A stretch of 10,114 nt of DNA from Candidatus Bathyarchaeota archaeon (GCA_030626685.1 DAOUTL010000036.1:1-10114), one strand, 5' to 3'. Positions 1 through 7,800 are shown, numbered from the stretch's first letter. Notes: generated by a model not told the origin, from the sequence alone. Translations and numbers: made by a program.

Positions 1-482
1 ATCTTGGTGAACTTGAAGGTTTGATTAAGGTTCTAAAAATAGAGGATAATGTGTTGATTACAGGTCCTTTGTATGGTGAGGATAAGCTTGAGGCGTATGT
101 TGACGCAGATGTGTATGTTCTGCCTTCAATATATGAAACTTTTCCGATGGGACTGCTTGAGGCATATGCTTGCGGTAAACCTGTGATTGCTTCAAATGTT
201 TACGGCCTAAGGGATTTAGTTATAGACGGAGTTACGGGTTTCTTGGTCGAACAGGGCAATGTGAAGCAGATGGCGCACTCTATACTTTCTTTGATAGATG
301 ATGATAGTAGAGCCGAAGAGATGGGTCTAAAAGGTAAGCGGTTCGTGAAGGAGAACTTTACCATAGAAGAGGTTGTACATAGGATTGAGAACCTTTACAG
401 AGAGGTTGTATCAAGCCAGTCTGCCATAAAAGCAATTCAGACGATTAAGAATGCCCAGTATAAAAGTAGCTATAGTACATAA
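1..482 (+). CDS. GT4-family glycosyltransferase, C-terminal part (5' end outside window)
   Basis: The reading frame is open from the window edge (first codon at base 3), so this is the C-terminal Rossmann domain of a GT-B fold, GT4-type retaining glycosyltransferase. It would transfer a sugar from a nucleotide-activated donor to a growing glycan on the cytoplasmic side. The family signature E-x7-E is seen in PSIYETFPMGLLEAYACGKP, with the two Glu codons at 135-137 and 159-161; it is followed by PVIAS and a DGVTGFLV loop, the usual donor-nucleotide and sugar-binding region. The C-terminal helix FTIEEVVHRIENLYREVV is also typical. A short tail of about 25 residues after it is not conserved in kind. 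The TTG at 21 is not a real start, because family sequence continues upstream of it. The end overlaps the next gene by 32 nt. Sugar specificity cannot be read from the sequence. Confidence 0.9.
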   Translation, partial: LGELEGLIKVLKIEDNVLITGPLYGEDKLEAYVDADVYVLPSIYETFPMGLLEAYACGKPVIASNVYGLRDLVIDGVTGFLVEQGNVKQMAHSILSLIDDDSRAEEMGLKGKRFVKENFTIEEVVHRIENLYREVVSSQSAIKAIQTIKNAQYKSSYST

Positions 483-1593
483 CACGATAGCGCCTTACAG
501 GCATCCACTGTTCGAAAGGCTTTCTGAAACTGTAGATTTGACGGTATATTATTGCTCCATGAAGCACACTTCACGTAATTGGGATTTATGGCCTAGAAAC
601 TATGATTACAGATATAAAATTCTTCCAAGGATAGCGATTAGGGAACTCAGTCTAAACCCGTCTATCGTGAAGGAGCTCGCTTTAAATAGACCTCACGTGT
701 TGGTGTTGGGCGGCTACGTTGATCCAACGATGTGGCTTGCCTTTGCCGTAGGGGTGTTCTTGAAAATTCCCGTAATTCACTGGACGGAAGGAACGAAAGA
801 GCCGCGGTCAATTCTGGGAGCTATAACTCGGCCTTTGAGGATGTTGTTCTTAAAGAAATCGAATGCGGTCATAGTTCCGGGAAGACTGTCGAGAGGTTAT
901 GTTATCAGTTTAGGAGCCAATGCGGAAAAGGTGTTTATCGCTCCAAACACTATAGACAACCAATTATTCGTCAACACATCGCAAAAATATCGATCATCAA
1001 AGAGAAAGCTGAAAGCTGAGTTAGGATTTGAAAACAAAGTTGTTATTCTCTTCGTGGGTCAGTTGATCAAAAGGAAAGGCGTTGAATATCTTTTACACGC
1101 TTACGCAAAACTTAAACGAGAACTAGATGATGTTGCCTTGGTACTGATGGGAAGCGGCCCATTACTGTCTCATCTGAAGAATCTCGCTGTCTTTCTCAAG
1201 CTTAAAGACATCAAATTTGTGCAATCAGGATTAAGTCTAGAAGAATTGATAAAGCTGTACTCTACTGCGGATATTTTTCTATTACCCACCCTAGAGGATA
1301 TTTGGGGTTTTGTTATAAATGAGGCGATGGCCTGTGGGTTGCCTGTAGTGGCGACACGTGCTTCTCAAGCTGCACAAGAAATGATACGTTCCGGAGAGAA
1401 TGGTTACATCGTTAAAGAGGCAGATTCGGAAGAACTATACAATGCTCTTAAAAATCTAATTTACAATCCAGAGCGCAGAAAAAAAATGGGCGAGAAGTCA
1501 AGAGAAATAGTAGAACATGAATTTGATGTGCCGCATATGGTCGAGGGATTCTTATCTGCGATAAAATACTGCAATAAAGGTATACGAAAATGA
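451..1593 (+). CDS. GT4-family glycosyltransferase (complete, 380 aa)
   Basis: Complete GT-B fold glycosyltransferase of normal family length. The N-terminal domain starts with a beta strand and glycine-poor loop, KVAIVHNTIAPYRHPLFERL (residues 5-24), which is characteristic of GT4 enzymes acting on lipid-linked or surface glycans. The C-terminal domain opens with VVILFVGQLIKRKGVEYLL (about 197-215), and GSGP lies near 234-237. The catalytic-region motif is LEDIWGFVINEAMACGLPVV (281-300), in which D283 and E291 fill the E-x7-E positions; this D variant is usual in the EDxWGxVxNEA subgroup. ATG 451 is chosen because the first strand begins only four residues later and the next Met (residue 37) would remove it. 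The gene overlaps its upstream neighbour by 32 nt, which suggests co-transcription and possible translational coupling. Donor and acceptor are unknown. Confidence 0.92.
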   Translation: MPSIKVAIVHNTIAPYRHPLFERLSETVDLTVYYCSMKHTSRNWDLWPRNYDYRYKILPRIAIRELSLNPSIVKELALNRPHVLVLGGYVDPTMWLAFAVGVFLKIPVIHWTEGTKEPRSILGAITRPLRMLFLKKSNAVIVPGRLSRGYVISLGANAEKVFIAPNTIDNQLFVNTSQKYRSSKRKLKAELGFENKVVILFVGQLIKRKGVEYLLHAYAKLKRELDDVALVLMGSGPLLSHLKNLAVFLKLKDIKFVQSGLSLEELIKLYSTADIFLLPTLEDIWGFVINEAMACGLPVVATRASQAAQEMIRSGENGYIVKEADSEELYNALKNLIYNPERRKKMGEKSREIVEHEFDVPHMVEGFLSAIKYCNKGIRK

Positions 1594-1700
1594 TTTCAAC
1601 GGGAATGGCGCTTTTTACAAATTTTGTCGTAGAAATCCGAAACGTTGGTAGCTTTTAACGATTAGGTGTAGCAATAAAGTGAAAGTATTTTTTAGTTATG

Positions 1701-1706
1701 GGAGGT
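1701..1706 (+). promoter_or_regulatory. Shine-Dalgarno GGAGGT without a canonical start downstream
   Basis: A perfect GGAGGT at 1701-1706 is followed by a 7-nt spacer and then ACG at 1714, which is in frame with the methyltransferase annotated at 1744. No ATG, GTG or TTG in that frame lies at an SD-like distance. Either ACG (possibly a decayed ATG) is the start, or the site is fortuitous and translation begins at ATG 1744. Confidence 0.45.
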
Positions 1707-1743
1707 AAGTTCTACGTCTTTCATCGGGAAGCTTATTGATGCT

Positions 1744-2415
1744 ATGCGTATACGTGCATTTCGTCATTGGACGCCTAGGTACTTGTATAATCGCTTTAAA
1801 CTTTTCCTCTATGAAACAAAGCATTTAGATCATCTATGGCTTACGCAACAAGCAAACGCGATTTTATCAAGTTGGCTTAGAAAAGCTGATGTGGGACTTG
1901 AGTGGGGTTCTGGACGAAGCACCATCTGGTTTGCCAAGCGTGTAGCGCATCTTACAAGCGTGGAACATAATCCTATTTGGTATGAGAAAGTTAAGAAGGA
2001 TCTCACAAATGCTAACATCACAAACACCAAGGTTTATTTTTATAAGACCCCCCTGAAAGATGAAGAGATCGAAAATAATCCGTATGTGAAAATAGCAGAT
2101 AATTTTCTTGATAATAGTTTAGACTTCGTACTGGTCGATGGCATTTTTCGGAGCGAATGTGCACTTAGAGCTCTTAGGAAGATAAAACCAGGCGGGCTTT
2201 TAATTATTGATAATATCAATTGGTACCTTCCCTCTAACTCTAGTGCGCCAAATTCAAGAACTGAGTACACGGGACCAGCTTCCCAACGCTGGGAACTCTT
2301 GACTCAGCTCTTAAAAGGATGGCGTTGCATATGGACCAGCAATGGTGTTACTGATACAGCAGTTTGGGTTAAACCCTGTTCATCTAGACGAATCAAAATT
2401 GATGTTTATGGTTAA
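1744..2415 (+). CDS. Class I SAM-dependent methyltransferase
   Basis: Predicted cytoplasmic class I (Rossmann-fold) methyltransferase of 223 residues. The SAM-binding motif I is VGLEWGSGRSTIWFA (residues 50-64), the acidic residue closing strand 2 is E74 in SVEHNPIWYEKV, DFVLVDG (127-133) is the strand-4 region, and IKPGGLLIIDN (147-157) is the post-motif segment. The C-terminus WTSNGVTDTAVWVK (197-210) fits the same family. I believe related proteins occur in surface-polysaccharide clusters, which with the flanking glycosyltransferases suggests methylation of a glycan; the actual substrate is unknown. The frame is open back to 1696, and SFIGKLIDA just upstream of Met-1 reads like genuine N-terminal protein, so the true start may be ACG at 1714 behind GGAGGT. 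The 120-150 nt before it hold no other recognisable gene. The end overlaps the next gene. Confidence 0.85.
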   Translation: MRIRAFRHWTPRYLYNRFKLFLYETKHLDHLWLTQQANAILSSWLRKADVGLEWGSGRSTIWFAKRVAHLTSVEHNPIWYEKVKKDLTNANITNTKVYFYKTPLKDEEIENNPYVKIADNFLDNSLDFVLVDGIFRSECALRALRKIKPGGLLIIDNINWYLPSNSSAPNSRTEYTGPASQRWELLTQLLKGWRCIWTSNGVTDTAVWVKPCSSRRIKIDVYG

Positions 2416-2806
2416 CAGCCAAAAAGTAAATTTGGGTTCGGGGACTACGATAGCACCTGGTTGGATTAACATAGATATCTCATGGAATATTTGGTTATGC
2501 AAGCTACCCTTTTTGAAATGGATTTTATATAAGATTGGTTTACTCACCGAAGCGGCGTATAAAGCAAAATGGCCATCGAGCGTAATACGTCACGATGTAA
2601 GGAAGGGGTTACCCTTCAAGGACAATTCTGTTGACTATATTTACACCTCTCATCTTTTAGAGCATTTAAAAAAACGTGAGGTAGTTAAAGTCATTAGAGA
2701 ATGCCACCGTATCTTGAAACCTCATGGATGGATTAGAATTGTTGTTCCAGACTTCAAGTTGCTCGTCAGCAAAAATGAGAATCAAAAATATGGTGCTCAA
2801 AACTGA
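2402..2806 (+). CDS. Methyltransferase-11-like protein, C-terminally truncated
   Basis: About 134 residues from ATG 2402 (ATG 2408 is an alternative), overlapping the preceding gene by 14 or 8 nt. The protein has a SAM-binding strand and loop, KVNLGSGTTIAPGWINIDIS, then HDVRKGLPFKDNSVDYIYTSHLLEHL and ECHRILKPHGWIRIVVPD. This is the layout of predicted methyltransferases of the COG4627/Methyltransf_11 type, which are common in glycan clusters. Family members normally continue well beyond the VVPD strand. Here the frame ends 17 residues later in a low-quality tail (SKNENQKYGAQN), and no recognisable remainder is found in the next 174 nt in the forward frames. The last strands of the fold are therefore missing and activity is doubtful. 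A frame opening at 64 bases further upstream is possible but lies wholly inside the previous gene and carries no family sequence. Confidence 0.7.
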   Translation: MFMVNSQKVNLGSGTTIAPGWINIDISWNIWLCKLPFLKWILYKIGLLTEAAYKAKWPSSVIRHDVRKGLPFKDNSVDYIYTSHLLEHLKKREVVKVIRECHRILKPHGWIRIVVPDFKLLVSKNENQKYGAQN

Positions 2807-2856
2807 AGGCGCTAAATTAAATGTAATTAAAGGGAACCTGTGAACGTTGCCAAAGG

Positions 2857-2870
2857 ATTTCGACCGATCG
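2857..2870 (+). repeat. Degenerate copy of the TTTTCGATCGATCG repeat
   Basis: ATTTCGACCGATCG matches 12 of 14 positions of the repeat at 4001-4014 and lies in the non-coding stretch between the truncated methyltransferase and the intact GT2 gene. With two mismatches the relationship is suggestive only. Confidence 0.3.
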
Positions 2871-2966
2871 TCATTGAACTATATAGCTCTGATCAGGTAG
2901 AGGTTGGGTAATTCATATTTTGTCAGAAGTTAAATTATTGACGAAAAATTCTATTTCAATTATTTT

Positions 2967-2973
2967 GGGGGGT
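2967..2973 (+). promoter_or_regulatory. Shine-Dalgarno GGGGGGT deciding an ATT start
   Basis: A GGGGGGT run at 2967-2973 is followed by a 7-nt spacer and ATT at 2981, the codon at which the conserved GT2 sequence (NPKVSVIIVNYNG) begins. No ATG, GTG or TTG lies in frame between the upstream stop at 2939 and the first beta strand, so this site argues for an AUU start or a mutated ATG. Confidence 0.5.
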
Positions 2974-2980
2974 CTCCTCA

Positions 2981-3988
2981 ATTAATCCAAAGGTCTCAGT
3001 AATTATAGTTAATTACAATGGATCGCCTTTTCTGGAGAGGTTGCTCTCATCCTTGCAGGCTCAGACGTTTAAAGATTTTGAAGTTATATTTCTTGATAAT
3101 GCTTCAACTGATAATAGTCTAGAAATTGCAGAGTCCTTTGCTAAGAAAAAGGACTTAGATACCAAAATAGTGGCTTTATCAAACAACTATGGTTTCTGTA
3201 AAGGCAATAACATCGGATTTGAATATTCAAAAGGAATGTACATAGTTCTCTTGAACAACGACACGTATGTTTTACGGACATGGCTTGAAGAGTTAGTAAA
3301 GGCGATGGATTCGGATCCTTCAGTAGGTATATGTCAGAGCAAGATCGTAGACCTTAGAAACAAGCGCATCGTGTATGGTAACTTCTTGGGGATTTACGGG
3401 GAAAGAAAATCTAGCGAACTTTTCAAAATTGCGGGCGACCTTTTCGAGGGAGCTTTCTATGCTTCTGGAACAGCACTTATAATACGTAGAGAGCTTGTTG
3501 AAATGTTAGACTATCTTTTCGATGATAAACAATTCACCGGAGATATGGATCTCAGCTGGAGAGCCCGCCTCATCGGGTTTAGGATAATAACTAATCTTCG
3601 TTCCATATGTTATCACTATCAGGGACACTCTTCAAGGATTGTTCTTAGAAATGAGGTGAACGTTGGCTACATAGTTTTTAGGGATAAACTTCGAACATTC
3701 ATTAAAAACTATGGGCTCGCTCGTTTATTTCTAAGAACACCTATTCTTTTATTTGTGGATTTCCTCAACTCTGTCTACAAGTCTATGAAAACTCACTCAC
3801 CAGTTATTTACTCACTACCCAAAGCGGTACTTTGGAACCTATACAACCTAAGAGACACGTGGAAAGAACACATTAAAATACAAGCTAAAAGAAGACTCCG
3901 AGACAGTAGGATAGAGAACTCTATGTTACCATACCCGGCAGAGCTATACTTTCTCAAACTAAAATTACGCGAAAAAATTGGCCACTAA
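2981..3988 (+). CDS. GT2-family glycosyltransferase (rhamnosyltransferase-like), start codon ATT
   Basis: GT-A fold, inverting family 2 glycosyltransferase of 335 residues, resembling the COG1216/WbbL group. Nucleotide-binding strand: VSVIIVNYNG (residues 5-14). First acidic motif: FLDNASTDNS with D39. DxD-like metal and donor motif: LLNNDT (91-95, D94). Acceptor-side motif: FTGDMDLSWRARLIGF, with D188 and D190 as candidate base residues, followed by a conserved HYQGHSS segment. The C-terminal ~130 residues are basic and amphipathic and could touch the membrane. The coding frame must begin before the TTG at 3041, because the first strand lies upstream of it. ATT 2981, 7 nt after GGGGGGT, is the only sensible start, which makes this a rare non-canonical start or a gene silenced by start-codon mutation. 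Otherwise it is intact. Sugar specificity is unknown. Confidence 0.85.
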   Translation: MNPKVSVIIVNYNGSPFLERLLSSLQAQTFKDFEVIFLDNASTDNSLEIAESFAKKKDLDTKIVALSNNYGFCKGNNIGFEYSKGMYIVLLNNDTYVLRTWLEELVKAMDSDPSVGICQSKIVDLRNKRIVYGNFLGIYGERKSSELFKIAGDLFEGAFYASGTALIIRRELVEMLDYLFDDKQFTGDMDLSWRARLIGFRIITNLRSICYHYQGHSSRIVLRNEVNVGYIVFRDKLRTFIKNYGLARLFLRTPILLFVDFLNSVYKSMKTHSPVIYSLPKAVLWNLYNLRDTWKEHIKIQAKRRLRDSRIENSMLPYPAELYFLKLKLREKIGH

Positions 3989-4000
3989 AATTAGTAAACT

Positions 4001-4015
4001 TTTTCGATCGATCGA
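4001..4015 (+). repeat. Direct repeat copy 1, TTTTCGATCGATCGA, at a gene breakpoint
   Basis: Identical in 14 of 15 positions to the sequence at 4437-4451, exactly 436 nt away. It contains GATCGATC (4006-4013), and the core CGATCGATCG is palindromic. The truncated GT4 coding frame starts inside it, so it marks the junction where the N-terminal two thirds of that gene are missing. Confidence 0.75.
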
Positions 4016-4273
4016 AGATATGAAACGTTTCCGATGAGTGTTCTTGAGGCTGTTGCTTGTGGAACACCGGTGATATTAACGAAGAACTGCGGAATCTCGG
4101 ACTATTTCAGAGACAGGGTTGGTCTGGTTGTTAAGTCCGATCCGAACCATCTGCGTGAAGCGTTACTTGAAATGTTAGTAGATCAGAACAGACAGAACAC
4201 CTTTAGAGAAAACTGCAAAACGGTGATAGAGAAATTCGAGATTTCCAAGGTTTATGAAGAAATAGCCAACTAG
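4010..4273 (+). pseudogene. GT4-family glycosyltransferase remnant (last ~87 residues)
   Basis: From the GATC at 4010 the frame reads DRRYETFPMSVLEAVACGTP, which is the E-x7-E signature and following loop of a GT4 C-terminal domain, and continues through PVILTKNCGISDYF to a normal C-terminal helix and stop. Everything before the signature, roughly 280 residues in a typical enzyme, is absent, and the bases upstream are the tail of an unrelated GT2 gene. The ATG at 4034 is an internal Met of the motif, not a start. The fragment differs from the GT4 at the window start outside the signature, so it is not a recent copy of that gene. It cannot form an active glycosyltransferase. The break coincides with the GATCGATCGA repeat. 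Confidence 0.85.
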
Positions 4274-4314
4274 CGCATAAGCAACCCTTATGAGAATTGT
4301 GTATATCAACATGC

Positions 4315-4320
4315 TTTAAA
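4315..4320 (+). promoter_or_regulatory. Archaeal TATA-like box TTTAAA for the GT2 gene at 4349
   Basis: TTTAAA is centred about 31 nt upstream of ATG 4349, which has no Shine-Dalgarno. The spacing fits leaderless transcription in archaea and matches the box before 4845. The gene it serves is now broken. Confidence 0.4.
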
Positions 4321-4348
4321 TGAAAAATGGCTGGCAGAGTTCTGAAAA

Positions 4349-4707
4349 ATGTTTGCTCATAAGAACCATCCTTTGGTATCTATAGTAATTCTCAACTGGA
4401 ATGGAGGAGATTACCTGAAAAGATGCGTGAAGTCCGTTTTAGATCGATCGATTTATGTTACGGTGCTAGGAAAGCAGGATATAGAGTGGTTACCACTAAC
4501 GCTAACGTTTATCGCTACGGCTCTTTATCATGGGATCGCCTCCCAATTAAGAAGGCATACTTAGGCAATAGGAATCACCTATATTTCATAATGAAACATC
4601 ATTCTCCAAAGACCTTGCTAAGATACATATTTGAATATCCAGTAAAATCATTTAAAATGGACTTATGCAGATTTATAAGTGGACAAACCGTGCTTCAAAG
4701 AGTCTAA
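4349..4707 (+). pseudogene. GT2-family glycosyltransferase with internal deletion and frame change
   Basis: The 5' part (4349 to about 4445) encodes the first strand and helix of a GT2 enzyme: HPLVSIVILNWNGGDYLKRCVKSVLD. In normal relatives this is followed by QT/YPxxEVIVVDN and the DxD region. Here it runs straight into GATCGATCGAT, and one frame later the sequence resumes as IDLCYGARKAGYRVV, the D-x-D-L-C acceptor motif that normally lies about 150-180 residues downstream. The 3' part continues with YRYGSLSWDRLPIKKAYLGNRN and a typical C-terminus ending at 4707. The missing middle includes the metal-binding DxD, and the join is out of frame, so no functional enzyme is made. The two halves could come from one gene or from two different GT2 genes. 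The ATG at 4423 lies before the junction and is not a real start. Confidence 0.85.
4437..4451 (+). repeat. Direct repeat copy 2, TTTTAGATCGATCGA, at a gene breakpoint
   Basis: Second copy of the 15-mer found at 4001-4015 (14 of 15 identical), in the same orientation. GATCGATC occupies 4442-4449. It lies exactly at the point where the GT2 coding sequence loses its middle part and shifts frame. Confidence 0.75.
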
Positions 4708-4729
4708 ATATCAGATACGAAAGCACAAA

Positions 4730-4800
4730 GGCGAGTTCTTTTATCGTTGAATATGTTATTTTTAAGGATTACGATGTTCTTTATTGCTTTATTTTTGACT
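4730..4800 (+). terminator. Possible T-rich archaeal termination region
   Basis: Several T runs (TTCTTTTATC, TTATTTTTAAGG, TTTATTTTTGAC) follow the broken GT2 gene and precede the promoter of the next unit. Archaeal terminators are often plain T tracts without a hairpin. Base composition is the only evidence. Confidence 0.25.
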
Positions 4801-4812
4801 ACACTTAAAGTA

Positions 4813-4818
4813 TTTAAA
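4813..4818 (+). promoter_or_regulatory. Archaeal TATA-like box TTTAAA for the 4845-9781 unit
   Basis: TTTAAA within AAGTATTTAAACATAAG is centred about 30 nt before ATG 4845. No Shine-Dalgarno precedes that ATG, so leaderless transcription starting near 4840-4845 is likely. The purine-rich ACTTAAAG just upstream could serve as a BRE. Confidence 0.45.
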
Positions 4819-4844
4819 CATAAGAAGTAATACAGCAGAATTTA

Positions 4845-7800
4845 ATGAGTAAATCGCATATTTATCGTAAAGAGATATCATTTATGTTGCCAAGAAAAAT
4901 GCTCGTCAATAAAGCCATCCCACTCATACTGATACTTCCCATTTCTTGGATGGTTACAGCTTTACTGATAAATTTTATTGGAATCAGTCATATTTCACAC
5001 ATAAACCTAGGAGTCTTTTGCACGCTCTTATCTTTATCATTAAGTTTTCTCGTCTTTTTAATGTTTCATGAGTTTAGGCTTGCATGGTTCATTAAGATTA
5101 GAGTCGAGAGGAAGGCTCTTTATGTTTCTGGCATTTTATTAGTGTGCGTAGCTCTTTTAGTTTTTCTATTGAGATCTGACATTTACTTTCAGTATGGATT
5201 TATGGTTTTTAAACAGTGGAGTCAACTCCCCCTATTTGATATAGTTTTGATGTGTTCACTATTCTGCCTCTTATTATATGCTCCGGCATATATTTTACAT
5301 GGAGTGGTATTTAACAGATTTACTTTAGGCTTCTTGGAAAAGATGGTTTTTTATCCTTTAGTCAGCATGGCAATCCTTGGTTTTGCAGGCTTTCTTGCTC
5401 CATCGTTTAGGGAAATGTGGTCTGTAAAGGTCCTAGCACTGCCCTTATTCATATTCGTTATTTTGGCACTCGTTCTGGTTCGTGATTGGAAAAAAGAATA
5501 TAAACCTATTAATGTTTCAAATTTAAATTTAGTCGAAATAACAGGTTTGGCATTAATTATTTTCTTCAGATTATTCACCTATTATTCAGCATTAGAGCCT
5601 GCCATATTCTTGAAGCAAGATATGATTTATCAAGCTGAGTATATAGCACGCTTAAACAGATATGGTCTTACAGGCTACTTGAGTTCTCCACTCACAGAGC
5701 GGTATACCGTCTTTTACTCCTCAGCATACTCCTTAATAAGTAAGCTTCTCTCACTTCCATACTGTAATACTATTATAATTGCAACATTTTTCAATCATAT
5801 CTTCGTTTCTTTAGCATTCTACTATCTTTCGAAGAGATTATTCAGAGATGTAAAGAAAAGCCTATTTTCAACATTCGTATTCACCATTCTCTCAGGTTTC
5901 TCGTGGATGCATCTTCTAGCAAGCCCTCCAATTACACCTCTTTCCGGAAGTGATCTCTTCAGCTACATTAGGGCGATTCACGATAAATTTGGAATGTACA
6001 GCGGAGCTACCGTTTCGACAATTTACGCGGATGTTCATGCATTGGTAAGGTTATGGGGCTTGGGTGTAGCCTTCGCGTCTATTGCCGCGTTGCTGTCGGC
6101 GTACCGAAATCCAGATGAATGGAAAAAGTATTTTCTGTTTTTCTCTGCTGGGTTTTTACAGATAGTCTTGGGGCATCCCACGGAAGTCTTCTTGTTAGCG
6201 TTCACTTTATCGGTGATAACGCTTCTATCACATGACAAAATACTGCTTGAAAATACGCTTAAAACAATATTTCTGCTTTCCATCTCAGCTTTACCATTCA
6301 TTTTCATATTTAGTTATCCCAAAGAGGTATTTTTTTCCCTCATCTCAACAATCATTCTATGCCTTCTAGGCATCTTTTTAGGAAAGGTCATCGACAGGTT
6401 CGGCAATTTCCCTTTTTCCATAGATGCTAGAAGGAAAATTTTGAAAATTCTAGCCATCGCCTTTATGTATTACTATGGTTTATCACTTATAGCATTCTTT
6501 AGCGAGTACAATAATGTAAATATTAGATACCCTATATTCACTCTCTGGTACTCTGTTCCAATCCAGTGGGGTTTCATAGGCTTTCTCTCTACACTAGCTA
6601 TAGTTAAGCATACTCTAACAGCAAAGCGATGGGATTTTAGCCTAAAATATTCCGTGCTAATGATTCTCTTTCTATTGCTCTTCACAGCAACAGTTAATTA
6701 CGTTAACCTAAACCTCTTTTACGTTGGTTTGCCTTATCCAATCATGCCTCACTATTTTTTCCCCTTCCTTGCCATCAGCTCAGCCTATATTTTTGCAAAC
6801 GGTAATTCTACACACCAAATAATAATACTAATCGGGAAACGCATGTCGTTCAGCATCCGCCTTTATTACGTTATGGTGGCTTTTTTAATACTAATCTTCT
6901 CAACTGGTTCGTTATGCCACATTCTATCTGCAAGTTACTGGAATAACATAAGCTTGTGGACAGAAAAACCACAATCCACATCCTTAACAGACGAGGAGGT
7001 TAGGTTCATTAATTTCCTTTACGCTCTTGAACCCAAAACAAATACTATTGAAGAGGCGTGTTTCATTCCTAAAGATCAGCCATTTCCGATTGTTGAAGGA
7101 GTTGAGTATCAAACTAAAGTTAGATACAAAGTGAATCCTGAACAACACCTCATAAAAATTGCGGGATTAAATACTCCAAGCAGAATGATCGAAAGCGCAC
7201 TGTACGACACAAAAAGCTTGAGTGAAGTAACTTTTCTCACAGAATTCGCAAATATCCAATATTTGATTGTCGAAAAGAACACGAAAAGTGCTTTGATGCA
7301 ACAGCTATGTGTGTTCACTCCAGTTTATTGGGGAGAGAAATACATGGTCTTTGAATTATCCCAGCTTATTCCACACATAGACAAAACCAAAAAAGAGGCC
7401 ATACTAATTGAAAAAATAAGTTTTAGCGGCAAAATATTTGTGAATGAGGATTCTGAAGAAAAAACTTTTGAAAACGTGAATGGTGAGATTTTACCTTTAG
7501 ACAACGGCTATGTAGCGATAAAGATGAACAACGAGGAAAATTTTACCATGCGGTCTTCTACAGTAACTATTGACGGAAAGACTATACTCTTAAATGTGAG
7601 ATCAACGCGCCTATATTTCCCAGAAGCTCTTAACGTTGCACAACAAATGGTATTCGATGGCGAAACTTCATTTAAAATATTAAACACTTTTGATAATAAA
7701 AGATTATACATCGGGAAGTTTACTTTTAATGGCAGTTACAAGATTTTACCAGAACCATGGGCGATGGAGGACCCAAGAGCAGCTCAAAACGCTATCCAAG

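Noticed and set aside
732..1019. Open frame of 95 codons inside the complete GT4 gene
   Set aside because: It is a different frame of a gene with clear family motifs and has no recognisable protein features of its own.
1698..1739. Mini-frame MGGKFYVFHREAY overlapping the GGAGGT site, preceded in another frame by MKVFFSYGR
   Set aside because: Together they look faintly like the start of a glycosyltransferase with a frameshift, but both are very short, have no recognisable family motif, and the GGAGGT is better explained as a ribosome binding site for the methyltransferase.
2040..2270. Minus-strand open frames across the first methyltransferase (also 1830-2030)
   Set aside because: They lie antisense to a well-supported gene and show no known motif or promoter.
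2776..2844. 22-codon frame MRIKNMVLKTEGAKLNVIKGNL after the methyltransferase, tested as a frameshifted C-terminus
   Set aside because: The sequence does not resemble the usual tail of the family, so a simple frameshift does not restore the protein.
5351..7711. Several minus-strand open frames of 65-90 codons under the large membrane protein gene
   Set aside because: They are explained as antisense shadows of a 3-kb gene with a continuous membrane-protein pattern.
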